In this document: piece by piece, positions 36,050 through 49,700 of the stretch
Position numbering within the stretch: the first letter of the stretch is position 1
Layout: each line of letters opens with the position of its first letter
From: Hyaloscypha bicolor E
Lineage: Eukaryota; Ascomycota; Leotiomycetes; Helotiales; Hyaloscyphaceae
Length of the DNA: 64,000 nucleotides
Reading direction: 5' to 3'
Assembly: GCF_002865645.1 (NCBI RefSeq)
Contig: NW_020194684.1
Location: 1,333,308 to 1,397,307 of the forward strand
Notes under the pieces: model-generated
Told to the model about the DNA's origin: nothing
The model's input: only the letters and a program-made list of their open reading frames with translations
Database searches by the model: none
Program-made: the position numbers and the translations under genes

Positions 36050-39000
36050 TTAATAGTTAAAAGCTTTTTGCGGTCCGATTCTCTTAGCTTAGAGTAATTA
36101 CCTTATACTATGGCCCTGAGCTCTATAGAAGGCGTTTAATTTCTTTGAGGCTAATCCGTCTTAAGTCATATAGCTTTTCGTAAAAGCAGGTAGTAAAGCC
36201 ATATAGCTTAAGCTTTATTTTCTTTAGAAGAAGAAGATCTTCCATTCTCTGTTTCCTGCTTAAATTAGTTAAAAACTCGAGTACGAGAAAGCCATATATA
36301 AAGATATATTCTTACCTTCTTCTCTTAAAGCTCTTTGACTAAGTAAAGTAAATAATCTACTCTATCTGGGGAATTATTAGTTACAAAATAACTTTTTATA
36401 ATATACTATACGGAATAATGGGCCGGGTCGCTTGTAAAAGATAGCTTATTAGAATCCCTATTCTCTCTAGATAAGTACTAATAAGGAATAGTATGTGGGA
36501 AATATTTCCTGAATTTCTTTAATAAAATAGTAAAGACATAATTATCCCCGGTCTTATCTATAATACTCTTCTACTATATTCTACCTTAAGTACAGGTAAT
36601 ATAGAGATTTGCTCCGTAGTATAGGAATGCCTTAAAGACGTTTTCGACTTTATAGTACTCTTTCTTAGACCAGGATTACTTCTTTATATTAATATATAGT
36701 ACGTATATAATATATAGCTAGTATTACTAAATCGAGGGTTCGCGAAAGGCATTATTAGGGTTTGTATTATACTTGAGTAATATAATAATAAAATAGTAGG
36801 CATAACTTATATTAGTATGTGACCTTAAGAGAAAGGCGTAAATAAGTAAAGGGTTCCCTAAATAATCCGAATAATTATAGAGTAAAGATGGGTCTTTAGT
36901 AAGCTTTGCTTCTATATAGGGTCCGAGACCGGCCATTATGGCTACTAATATGAAATTTGAACTTCTATTTATAATAAATTTATATCTTATTATACCCGCC
37001 TAATAAACCTATAGTAGCTTAAGTATTATCTCCCGATACTTCACGCCTTACTAAAGCTCTATGGCGGCTTAGTCAAATTCATTAAATAGTATATTTATAA
37101 TACTACTATCTATATAATTATTTAAGAAAATAAAGCGAGCCTAATTTAATATCTATTACTAAATAGTTCAAATATATATTAATTCATCTATATTTAAATA
37201 TCGAGAATAGTATTTCAAGCCTAAGATATGACTCATTAGCAGAGTTATATGAGAGTTCTAGCTCACTAGTAGAATAGTAATTATTTCAGATACTTATAGC
37301 TCCTTAATAAAATCTGGAATAGTTAAGTGAATATAGTTTAGCCTATAATACCGAGAAGTTAGTATCTGCCTACTCATAATATCTCGAGGGCAAATTAGAT
37401 AATATAAGCTAATTTAGAGATAATATATTAGGTACGTAATAAAGCAAGATTATTTCGGGGTCTGGAACTAATACTTATAGGAACCCGATTATTCTTACTA
37501 TACCGAGGACTCATAACTCTCTTCTGGCCCTATTCCTGTAATCTTAACTAGACCTCCGTATTAGCTTTATAGAATTGACTCAAGCTCTAAGACTATTTTA
37601 TCGAAATTGCGTTTCCGTAGGATCTTGCCATACTAGTTATTATTGAATTCTTCTAAGCTTGGTATATATAATCTTATTAGGTTAATATCCTATATACTGC
37701 TTTTCGGGAAAGCTCCGCTATCGAGACTCTTTATTAACTCTATATCTGCCTAGAGAATATAATAGACGAGCTCTATATCTCGAGGCTTATCTAGAGAAAA
37801 AGATTAAAGGATTAGAAATAGCTTTAAGGCTTCTTTCTTATATAAAGGGTTAATAGATCGGACCATATGGTAATATAGATCTTGGAGATCTCTAGGGATA
37901 ACCTCGAGCCTCTATTATAGAATTGCAATATTATTCCTATTACTAAGTCCCTTTAGTAGAGACTTAATAACTAATATTACCTATAAGAATATACTATCCG
38001 CCTATTTAGTAATACTCTAAATAAGCTAGGTACTATTAACGGGGTTCTTATTTATTATATTTACTATCTTGTGGTTATTAGAAAGCGTTATCTCTATATA
38101 TTATTAGATATTCTCAAAAGTCAAATCTTATAATTTCAGTTATAGTCTATTATAGAAAATGTCTTTGAAAATTGGCCAAGATTTGCTCAATACGCAAAAC
38201 TTGACGTAGGGGCTCATTAATAAGCTCGAGAAGTACTAGGCGAGTTCTTTATAGTCCCCTCTATATTTATTAAGTCCATTAATAAAGAAATAGAGTTTGA
38301 GGTTTTTAGAAGAATAGTTAAATAGCCTTTAGAAGGCTATTTTTAGTCTCTCTAGAGTCCAGACATTATATATAAAGGGGATTTTGCTTGCAGCCAGCTT
38401 ATAGCTACTGGTTCACTTATCCGGGAAGACTAAAGTAATAAGGTTTAGATATTAAGAAAGGATATTATAAAGAAGTAATTTAAAAAGACTCTCTAATAAC
38501 TATTAATTCAAGATTCCAGCTTTCCAGAAGAAGTAGTTCGGGATCTTAATACGAGTACCTCGGGCCCATATTCTATATAATTCTCTTATTTCCTTGTAGT
38601 TAATAAGGTATTTCATTAAAGTTAATTTCCCCGATCCTGCTTTCCCACTTAACTAGTAGACTCCGTTACTAGATTAAAGCCATTAACGAAAACTGCTCCA
38701 AGGCTTCGTTTCGGAATCACTCCATATTTACTTGAAAGTTTTTTAATAGGCTTCGGGGATTATTTCGAGCCGAAATTTCATTGTCTCAAACCGCAGGCTC
38801 TAGAGTAGACTAAGCTAAATATAGAGGTCGCATGCTTTTTTATCTTCTTTAATAGTCTTAGAATCCCGAGAATTAATTACCTCGGTAATGTCCTTAAGCA
38901 TAGTCTTGAAAATTTGTCCTACTATAGGTAAGCTTATTACTATATAAATCAGGTAAAACTCATAGAAGGTTTTAACTAGTACATATAAGACTTATGACTA

Positions 39001-39150
39001 TTAAGAATAGCAAGTATAATTTCTCGAGTTCTGCTATCTAATGCCTTAAATAAGGGATTAGAATACCAAGAATTCTTATATAGAGCTAATTTTTTTTACT
39101 ATCGGATGGCTTAAAATTTGCAGTATATAACTATTAATTACATATATAAT
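36050..39150 (-). pseudogene. NACHT-ankyrin NLR-like protein relic
   Basis: STAND ATPases of this type act in fungal allorecognition and incompatibility. The minus strand reads, from the N side, ITEVINSRDSKTIKED and LRFETMKFRLEIIPEA, the linker typical before fungal NACHT domains. Walker A (38,614-38,650) reads GVYWLSGKAGSGKLTLMKYL, with the Ser/Thr after Lys replaced by Leu. FFINGLNKYRGDYKEL near 38,230-38,290 stands for the Walker B FFIDGLDEY type with its acidic residues changed. KFCVLSKSWPIFKD, LVIKSLLKGLSNRNNI and RLEVIPRDLQDLYYHMV follow, as in HET-E-like proteins. C-terminal ankyrin-like units appear near 36,760-36,890 (NPLLIYAFLL, IILLKYNTNPN) and 36,600 (VFKAFLYYGANLYI). Many TAA/TAG codons show it is dead. 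The right limit is approximate. Confidence 0.85.
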
Positions 39151-42100
39151 CACGTTTTTATTTCCCAAGTAAACCACAATAATACTTGGCAGGGTAATTT
39201 CGCTATATCTTTAGTTATATAGCAAGACGTCAGGATTACTAGGAACCAGAAGTAGCCCTGCCTAAAAGTCTTCTAATACTTGAGATCGAGGCTTTTAGCT
39301 ATTTAATAGATTATAATTTTGGTAAAGAATTTATAACGTATAATAAAGAAAACTACTCTTATATTTCTTCTTCCTATATCCTTTCTTCTCTTTTAACCGA
39401 ATCATTTTATCCTTATACGGAAAGTTGGCTAATTTTATTACTATTTGCTATGCTCCAAGTTTGTAGTATAGTAGCTATTAATTATATAGGCGACTATATA
39501 TTATTCCCTAATTAGCCAAACCTCTAATTTCTGAAATATAATAATATTTACGTAAAAAAGTTATATTATTTAGATAAAAGTAATTAAAGCTAACTTCTTT
39601 CCATATATTATTAAATATACTAATTATATTATCTTATATTAAAATAATATATACCGAGCCATTATTAAATAATAGTAGTTTACTACTAATAATTATATAA
39701 AACTATTAATACTATTATAAAATAAAAATTAATTAAGATATACTAGTAATACTCGGTAGAAATTTTGCTTATTTAGCTTCTAGAATTCTTTTTAAAGAAG
39801 CTAGCTAGCGCAATTTATATATAGCTTTAATAAGTCTAGAAAATAAATAATTATTTACTAGTATTACTTAAGAAAGAAATTTGTTTTATATATTAATCTA
39901 TATATTACTAGCCGGCCCTATATAGCCCCAAACTATATTTAAAAAGTTTTATATATAATATATAGTATAGCGTTTATACTAACTTATATCTCTGCTTTCC
40001 TATATTCTTATATTCCTCTTAAATTACAAATTGGGTTAGCGCCGGCCGCATAAGTTTACTTATAATAAGAGTACTTTATATTACTTAATAAGGGCAGAAG
40101 TATACTATATATACCGGCCCAGAACTTAAACTATATAGCTTTATAAGGGCTATTAGTAACTAATTTATTATTTTCTATAGGCTTTAAACCCGTTACCTAA
40201 GGTTCCGTATCGAGATTCTTTATTTTACTAGATTTAAGGCAAACTCTAGCCTAATTTATCTCTTTACTTTTATAATAGATTAATAAATTAACGAAAACAT
40301 ATAATTTTAGTTAGAGTATTATATTTTAAAGGAATTGCTTATTAATAATAAGATAACTTTACTTAGCTTTTTAAAAGAACCTTATAAGCTAATTATATAT
40401 AGTATATTAAGAAATATTAATAATATCTTTTAAAACTATTTGAAAGGCATAATAATAATACTAAAATTATAGCCTTATAGGAAAATACATTATCTAATAA
40501 CAAGAATTCAGAATTCAAGCCTAATTTACTGCCCCGGAACAAGAATTTATTATCTAAAAATAAGAATTCCCGAATATTTAAACTCGATTTCTTATATTTA
40601 ATTAAACCCAAAAATATTAGCATTTTTAAAGAATATTATAAAGGCACTCAAATAAAACTATTATAGTTTTTTATAAATTTAGTCTTTAGTAAACTACTAT
40701 AAATATATATATAATATAGAAATATATTATAAATTTAATAATATCTTATAAAAATTACTAGTAACTTTATATTATAATCTTATCTCAGAATTTAAAGCTA
40801 TAAAACAGTAATATTTCTGGGTTAAAAGTAGTAGTATTACTATTATTACTACTATAATTTATAAATTAGATATATATAACTCTAATATTATTCGGGAAAA
40901 AAGTAATAAGCTAAATAAGAGTTAGTTAAAGATATTACAAATTTATAAAGGCCTTATATTCTAAATATATAATTCTTTTTTCTGAGAAACTTAATAACCT
41001 TATATAAGTTTTATTATTTATTTTTAGAAAAATATCTAAGTTTTTAGAAAGCTAGAAGTAATATATACTAGTTAAAAATAATATATTTATTAAAATAATC
41101 CGGTTTCTTTATAATCTTGGTATTATTAATAAATACAAGAAAAAAAGCTAGAATAATTTAAATAATAAAATCCTATAAACTCTTTATATATATTTTCGAA
41201 GTCTTATTTCTTTTTAATTTAGCTAGTAATCCCAAATCGGATTAGCTACTAATTTCTTACTTGTACTAGTTATTAGTAATACTAATATATATAAATCTAA
41301 ATAATTAATATTTAGTTATAAGCAAGTAAATAATATACTATTAAGTAAAATTCTTAATTCAAGAATATTATTAAGGCTAGCCGCAAATAATCTAATTAAA
41401 ACAAAATAGCTAAATATAATTCAAGTATAATATTTTAAAGACTATATTCAAGATATACTTTTTAACTTCTATAAGTAAATGCTTTTACTTTAGGCTAGAG
41501 CTAATAAGTTCTAGACCTGAATTTCCTTTATAATAATTAAATAGTTTTTAAATATAATATATATTTTATTAACTTTTTATAAACTTTATATAATAGTAGC
41601 CGTATAATTAATTTATTTCTTAATTCTTTTACTTCTTATTATAAAGAATACTTTTTTAAGAGAAGTATTAAAAAGAAGCAAATAAAATATATTAAATATA
41701 AATATATTATAGTAATTATAAAAGAAGTTTAATATAGAATTATAAAAGAAAATATAAGCTCTTTTATTACTATTATTATAGTACTTCTTTTTTACTATAT
41801 AACTCTTAACCTATTATTATATTCTTATTATTAGATAAAGTATCTCTATTTAATATAAGATTTAGCTAAAGTAAATATTAAAGCGAATTTAACTATAGCA
41901 AATATTACTATATTAGTAATAATAGCTCTTTTATTAAACGAGAAGTATATTTTCTAATACTTTAACTATAATTAAATATAATTAGATAAGGCAAAGCAAT
42001 TAACTAAAGTAAATAATACTTTACTTTATTTACTTAATTAGAAAAAAAGCAAAGATATATATTATAAAGCAAGAGGCTATTAACTAATATCTTAAGTACC

Positions 42101-45100
42101 TTAAATATAAAATACTAAACTATTTATATAATAAATTAAGAAATCCCCTTAATAAATAAATCAAATAAAAAGTAATATACTAATACTTATTATATTAAAT
42201 ATTATAAAAACATATAAATTAACTATATAAGTATATTATTTTATTTGGCTTTTTAAGTATAATTCCCTTATTACTCTAATCTTTTTTAAAGACTTGTTAT
42301 CTAATAATTTAAAGCTATAATTCAGAGTATTCTATTATTAAGTAAGCTTATACTTTACTTATTTCTAAGCTTTATAAATTGCTAATAAAAGGTCCAGAAT
42401 ATAATAGTATTTATTTGACCTAGTATTTTTTTATTACTTATATTTATATATAAGAAATAAAGAATTATATTAAACTTATTAATACCCTAAATTATATTAT
42501 AAAAAAGAATAAATCTATAAGTTTTAACTCAAATAATAATTTAGATACTATTAATATATTTGAGAATATTAATAATCTATATACTTTTATTAAATAAATA
42601 TAAAATTTATAAGCTAAGAAATAAAAGAGCTCAAATATATATAATTAAAAACCTTAATAATAAAAAAGATTAGTAAAATATATTAATTTAAAATAAAAGT
42701 TATTATATATCTTATTTAATTTTATAAAGCTTATACTTAAACTTTTAATAATATCTTATTATAAACAAATATTTTTTCCTTAATTTTATTTTAATTTCAT
42801 CTTTTTAATACTTTACTTTATATATCCCGAAAATAAATTTCTATAATATTTCTAAATATAAGTAAAAACTTAAATAAATAATATAAATTACTTATAGTAA
42901 GATATAGTCCTTGAATTTCTAGTATCTAATCTAGAAAAGAATATTATTTAGAAATTAGAAGTTCTCTAATAAATATAAATATTTTATTATAATTTATAAA
43001 TATAGTAAGTAATTTAATAGCCTTCTTTTTATCTCTAATATTATTTTCTCTAGTATAGTATAATTTGTTTTAATTCTCTTAATAAAAGTTATGAATTTAA
43101 GCTTATTAATAAAAGTAATAATAAAGGTACTTATACTAGTAATTTAAAGTACTTTTTATTAAATAGCTAGAGGTATTACTTCTTCTATAATATATTAGAT
43201 ATTTAAATTAAATTAATAAACTTAAATATACTCTACTTTATAACTAAAATTAGTATTAACTTAAATCTTTTATATTTATTTTTATTAAAAGAAAAGATTA
43301 CAATACTAATAATAATAATAATAAAGAAATTATTTCGAAAATTATATGAAAATTGAATTCTCGAGCTTTCGAAAAATACTAGAGTTTAAGAATCTATAGC
43401 TATAATTATTATTTCGCTAATATATTTAATATTATAACAAATATTATTTATAATAAGAAACTTGAAAATATCTTTTTATTAATATATTATATCTTAATTT
43501 ACTACTTTTATAACTATTACTTTTAAGATAAAGACCAAGTTAATTACTTTAATATTTTTTATAAGCTATAATTTCTCTCTAATATCTAACTAAAATAAAT
43601 CCCGCAAATAAACTATATTTATTAAATTCTTTATCTTAATTAATTGCTTTTCGGAATACTTAAAAAAAGATTTATAATTATTTCTATAAATTACTTAAAT
43701 CTATCTAGTCTTATAATAAAAACTATAATAAAAGAGCTTAGTCTCTTATTTTTCCTTTATTTCTTTAGCTAATAATATATATTCTTTATTTATATAAAAG
43801 ATATAAATAATTTTACTAGTATCTTTTAATATTATTTTTATTTTAAAGTTTTTAAAGAAAATAATTTTTGCATTTAGCTACTTTTTTTATAATATAATAT
43901 AATATAATATAATATAATATAATATAATATAATATAATATAATATAATATAATATAATATAATTTAATTCCGCTTAATAACTACTTTATATAATAATACT
44001 ATATATAAAGTTAGAATATTAATAAATATAGTAATTATTTTATTTATTATATTATATTATATTTTCTTTTTACTTATTTATAAAATATAGTAATTAGTTT
44101 TTTATAAGTAAATACTAATTATATTATATATATTATATAGCTATTTAAATATTAACTTATATTGTTTTATATTATACTATTATAAATCGAGTAATAATAA
44201 ATATAAATTAAATTAATTACTAATAGCTTCTCTAAAGTCACGTATTTTAGCTCTAAATAATATATATAGCTAATATACTTTTAGCTTTTATTAAGTAATA
44301 TAAAGGCTTTATCTTGCAAGTAATTTTATATAACTAATACTAATTCAATTTATAATCTAAAAGAAATATAATAGTACTTCTTTTCTAATATAATATATAA
44401 TATTCGCTTATTTAATATATTTACTAGTTATAAAAATAGTAGTTTTTTATAATTTGAGTTACTTTCTAATATGTTTTATTTTATAAATTATTATTAATAA
44501 TTAAAAGCATTAAATATAAAATAACTAAATTCTATTAAATATTATAATTACTCTTATATTAACTTAGCTTATTAACTCGTGAAATTATTTTTATAAATAT
44601 AATAATTTTTCTAGTACTATAACTTATATAAAGCAAATAAGTAATAAGAAAAGAAAAACTAAAATATATAAAAATAATAAAAATATTACTTAAAGAAGTT
44701 ATATAAATTATAAGTATTATATTTATAAATAGAACTATTAACTAATTTCTTATATTACTTTAGAAGTTTTTTATTATTTTATTATTTTATAAGATCTTTA
44801 ATAGCCTTTATATATCTTAAGTAAAAATATACTAGTTATTAGATAATAAATCTTATATAATAGAGTATTAGAGCTTATAAAATAGCTTTAGGCTTTATTT
44901 ATTTTATAAATAATAAATAATTATATTTTTATTTACTTTATATTTTATTTATTTATATATAGGCTTCTAAAATATTTATTAAATTTATAAGATAATATTT
45001 AATCTAATATATATATTCTTAATATAAATTCTATTATATTTATACTTCTTACTTTTAAGAATTAACTCTTTTATACTTTTATAGTTTTAAAGAAATTCTT

Positions 45101-45833
45101 TTATATTAGCTAAAGCTAAACTCGCTATTTCTAATTCTTACTCTTTATATTATTATTTAGAAAGTTAAAATTCATATTTTAATAAATATAAAACTTTATT
45201 CTAATTTATTTCTTAAAAGCAAATCCGGTTATTTCTTAATTAATAAGTCTAATTTTATAACTTTTTTTTAAATTAATAATAGTATTCTTTAATTTTATAT
45301 TATAATAATATAATATAAAAGCATTATATTTTATTTTTAATTCTTTATAATATTAAAGTAATGTTTTATATAAATATTTATTAAATACTCGAGAAGGTTT
45401 TATTTAATTCTTTAATAAACTACTTTTATTAATATTATATATCTCGTTATTTTTTCTTTATATTAATTCTTTATAAATTTTTATAACTTATTTAATATAT
45501 ATTTGCTTTATTACCTTATTTATACTTGGCCAAGCCTTTTTTAAAATATTCTCTAGTATTTAACTTATAAAGAAGTAATATTAATTATTATATTCTTTAT
45601 AATATAAGATATAAGAGATTAGAAATATTAGAGTAAGGCTATTTATAAAATTATATAAATAGTTTAGTATAATATATTCGGGTATTTTACTTGAAGTATT
45701 TAAGGCTTATACTTTTAAAAACACCTTATTAAATTACTATATTATATAATAATTACTAGTATTATAAATTAACTATATTAAGCTAGTAAAAAAAAGTAAG
45801 TAAGTTTAGTACTTTAAATAATCTGGCTCAAAT
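39151..45833. other. AT desert into which the copia element inserted
   Basis: Strongly RIP-like AT-rich sequence. GC-richer scraps occur near 40,020-40,260 (AGCGCCGGCCGCATAAG), but no domain is recognisable on either strand. Some plus-strand stretches (about 40,300-41,500) look coding-like with only TAA/TAG stops and could be an old gag or transposase. The sequence resumes at 51,914 on the other side of the copia element. Confidence 0.5.
43890..43962. repeat. AATAT pentanucleotide microsatellite, about 15 units
   Basis: Perfect (AATAT)n repeat in the AT desert, followed by AATTTAATTCCGC. Confidence 0.95.
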
Positions 45834-45838
45834 AAAAT

Positions 45839-46025
45839 TGTCGGTTCACTAGTAACATATGGCACCGTTATGTAGGCGTAGAAGTGCTATTTGCATAAGG
45901 TTAGTAAAGTTATTATTCAGAAGTAGGGATCGCAGTATCGTGGTATTAATATGCAATCCCTAAATCTGCTAAGCCTAAAGGGGTCTAGTCTACACATGAC
46001 TCCCAAAGGAACAGCTATACCAATA
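45839..46025 (-). repeat. Copia LTR, left copy (3' LTR of the element)
   Basis: TGTCGGTTCACTAGTAACAT...ACAGCTATACCAATA. By eye it differs from the right copy at 19 sites, all transitions. In 18 of these the left copy has A or T where the right has G or C. The terminal CA has become TA. Confidence 0.92.
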
Positions 46026-46199
46026 CTGGAAACTCTCTAAAAAACGCGAAAAACAGTGTCTCCCTCTGATCATATGCAAATTCCCTAATCCGGCCTAGTG
46101 CCCGATTCCCAAACGTTCTATATATCCATATCGCTTCTGAGATTTTGGTCACATACCAAAGGCTGCGGCCTTTTGCACGTGACTTCCCCTCCTATAATA

Positions 46200-49100
46200 T
46201 CCTCCTATCCCATATACCCATTTCCCGCCCTATTCGCGCTCGACCTATTCCTCTGTATCTAATTATATAGTATTCATATTAATTAGGCGCTTGAGGGCAT
46301 TCATTAGCTTCGATTTCGTTATGGAATCGGCAGAATTCGATTCTCCCTTAATCTATTTAACTTCTGCGATCTCTCGTTATTTATACGCTTGGCGGAGGCA
46401 TATTACGTTAATTATTAGACGCTTTTCTCGAGTGGTTCCTAATTTGACGAGGCATTCATATAATGACTTCGAATCCGTATAGACTACTAGTAGTAATTCC
46501 ATTTCCAGTACTCTATTAATTATAGATTTGACTAAAGCGCCTATATTAAAGCCGTAAGCTATACTATAAAGTTCCGAAGCTAGAATACTTCTGGTAACTC
46601 TCTTATATTTAGTAGAGAACTAGTAGATAATATTAGCATATCCAGTTCCGTCTGCTAGAACTAGAATATATCCGATTTGGGAGGAGAGATCTCTATTATT
46701 TGTAAATAAAGCGTCCGTAAAAACGATTAAATATAAGGACTTCTTTGCTAGCTTTACAAATTTCAGTTCTCTAGTAGTATTCTCAATTTACTATTAAACG
46801 CGCTTATTAAGTACTTTTACGTTAGTTTCCGAGGATTTAATAGCTTAAGCAGTGATTAACAGGTCGTATAAAGCTTCTAATTAATAGACTAATATAATAT
46901 ATACTTCTCTAGTGTATTGGGCGATATATTGGTCCTTAATAGAGAGATCTTAACGAATAGTGCCCCTACTACTTATAGTAGTAGTATTTTTTGTAGAAAC
47001 GGTTCGGAGGTTTCTATACTAGTATTCCTATATAAGGGTAATTCTAGTAGTATCCATATAGATAATACTTTTATTAAACTTGAGATTATAGTTAATAGTG
47101 AGGCATTTATGCTCCTTAGCCAAGAACTTAGCCTTATAGAGCTTTAGTTACTTTGCCTTCGCAAAATCGTTAGTTCCGACAAATAGGGTATTATTAGTTT
47201 AAAGGCTAATAATTCCGAAGGGTTACTTGCTATAGAGGAGGCAAGAGTTATAAGTTAACTGTTTTATAGAAAGCTCGTTAATATAGTGGGAATAGTAAGT
47301 CTTAAACTAGTAGTTCCCAGCTTCCGGTATACTATATAGTAGTTTTATAACCTTTAGAACCGAATTATTATTCAGATTTAGCTCTCTAGTAAGCTTGCAA
47401 GGTGAGTTAATATAAAAATTACGGTTAAGCAAGGTTATTAATTAGATATAAGCTTGTAAGATATTATATAAATATAGTTCCGTAGTATCTATTATTATAG
47501 TAGTAATACTGAGGATAATTCTCTGGCTAATATATTAAATAGTAGGCAATTATATTAATACCATATATTTCTTACTATTATTATAAGCCTGGATAACTAG
47601 TCTCGACTTCTTAAACTCTCTCTCCGTATTCTTATTCTTAATCTCATTAATGAACCGGGAGTTAAAGATATATACTTTTTTTAGTATCTGAGATCTGGAA
47701 GTAATCTCAAATACGCCCTTTTCTAGAAGGCTAGTAACTTTAACTTAGCGGGAGTTCTTGTATAGGTTATTATCTTATAGAAATACTATAAAATCCGGGT
47801 TCTTGCAAGGGCGTCCTCTGCTATACTTTAGTGAAATAGCGGGAATAGCAGAAGGAATTATGCCTGTATTACCTTTGGCCTTACTATAGAGTTCGGGAAC
47901 AGGTTTAGGTTCGGGGCTATTAGTAATAACCTTAATATCTCTTATATAAAAGGGCTTTACGGAGATTGAGCAAAAGGTAGTATTACTATATAGTAGAGCT
48001 AGTATATAGTTCTCTCCATTAATGGCTACTAGCTTATATAGTTTATCCTAACTGCCAGATTAACTAGTATTTCCTTTATACTATATAAGAATATCCGAAT
48101 TTAAGGGAAGTTTATAGATATTAGTAATATTAGAACTATTTCGGATATTTAGGGTATTTGTAATCTGGCGTCTAGCTTAAAGCTTCTGAATTTCCACTAT
48201 TACTTTCTTAAGTGCCGCTAATTACTATAATATAGTTAGTAATAGGGCGTTATATTTGGTTATTTGAGGTAAAGTGCTATAAACTAAGAGGGTTAGGATA
48301 ATACTATCGGATCTAGCGGAATTATTAATAGCCTTAAAAGCTATTTGAAGTGCGGTATCCTTATTAATTCCATTAATTTCGGCCGTAATAATAAGGTAAG
48401 TATATTAAATCGGGCTATAATAGTATTCTATAATTCCGACGGAATTGTGAGCTTCTATAGGAATGATTTTGACCTTAATTCCTATAGTATTTATAAGCTG
48501 AGCGAACTTCTTACTAGTAAACTGCTTTCCGGTATCTGCTATAATCTAATTGGGAGGGCCTAAATAGGTATTAATCTAATACTACTTTAGGGTGTCCCAA
48601 GTATATAATATACTAATATTTTAAAGCTATTAGCCGGCTTAATATCAAGTGCCTTTATTAATAATATAAAGTATAGGCTTACCAGAAATATAGAAAATAT
48701 TAATAATAATAAAGTAGTTAAAGCTAATATTATCTCTCAGGTTAAACTTGAATTATTCCGGTAATTATCCGAATTTCTGGTATTACTTATAGTACTTTAT
48801 AAGGTACTTAAGGGCTTCTATATTAATATTATAGCCTGCTCGTTCTAGTATATTTCGGAGCTTACTAATAGATAGATAACCAAAATAGTAATATAGATAT
48901 TATAATTTGACTTTTATAAGAAAGTAGGAATTATAAGTAAAGAATTCGGAAATAAAGCTTTATAGAGCAGTATTTTAAAGCAGGAAAGAGTGTCTAAAAC
49001 ATTATATTATAGGTATAAAGCGTTTATTAGAAATAACGAGATAATTAGTAAGATTATTAAAGTAGACCTCTAACTTATCTATATTAGCCAAGCTAAGTAG

Positions 49101-49700
49101 AAATAGAGTCTTTATAGGTATAATATGGAATTATACTTGCCTAATTAGTATTCTTACTATTATAGATTTAATAGAGGATATAGATTCGATACTAAACTAG
49201 ATATTAACTTAATCTTTAGTAGTTTTATTAAGTTTAATACTATTATTAGTCCGCTATAAAGCTTGAAATTAGTTAGAACCAGCGGTTGAGAATCTAGAGG
49301 CTCCGGTATTAATTATAACTTTATAAAAGCAGTAAGTATTATATCTTAATATACTATTAATTATAAATGTCTGGGCATTCTTTATCTATTTAGTGGGTTT
49401 CAAGGTATGGTTTTTGCCTATTATCTAGTATATTAGGGAAAGGGAAGTGAGGTTATCTATAAGGGTATTAGTTATAGGAATAGCAGAAGCGGGGGCTATA
49501 GGAGCGGCTAGAAAGCTCTTAACGGAAGTGAAGTAGGAATTAGAGTAATATTTCTTTCCTTTATCTATTTCTGCTAGTAAGGCTTTAAAAGCATTACTTA
49601 CTAGTTCGTTCTTACTACTCTTATTATTCTCTTCTTCTTTAAATTCGGTAATATATTATATATAAGTACTACTAAAGCATTTATTAAAGTTATAGGTATT
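46200..49700 (-). pseudogene. pol: Copia pol relic: integrase-RT-RNase H
   Basis: Integrase core near 48,740-48,560 reads NIFYISGKPILYIINKGT, where the metal-binding Asp residues read Asn. DKLYKLVAINGENYILAL near 48,020 is the linker before RT. RT begins near 47,750 (VKVTSLLEKGVFEITS, YIFNSRFINEIKNK). Its active site at about 47,190-47,195 reads LxTNNTLFVGTND, standing for the LQTDDTL-type motif that these fungal copia elements carry in place of YVDD. RNase H reads VFTDALFTNNRDLSSQIGYI near 46,700 and VYTDSKSLYECLVKLGTT near 46,460. The frame ends near 46,210. Stops are almost only TAA/TAG. Confidence 0.9.

Noticed and set aside
40417..40623. Minus-strand open frame of 68 codons
   Set aside because: Leu/Phe/Ile-rich composition expected from AT-rich DNA; no domain or neighbour supports it.
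46291..48563. Plus-strand open frames at 46,291, 46,917 and 48,345
   Set aside because: All are antisense to recognisable copia RNase H, RT and integrase sequence on the minus strand.
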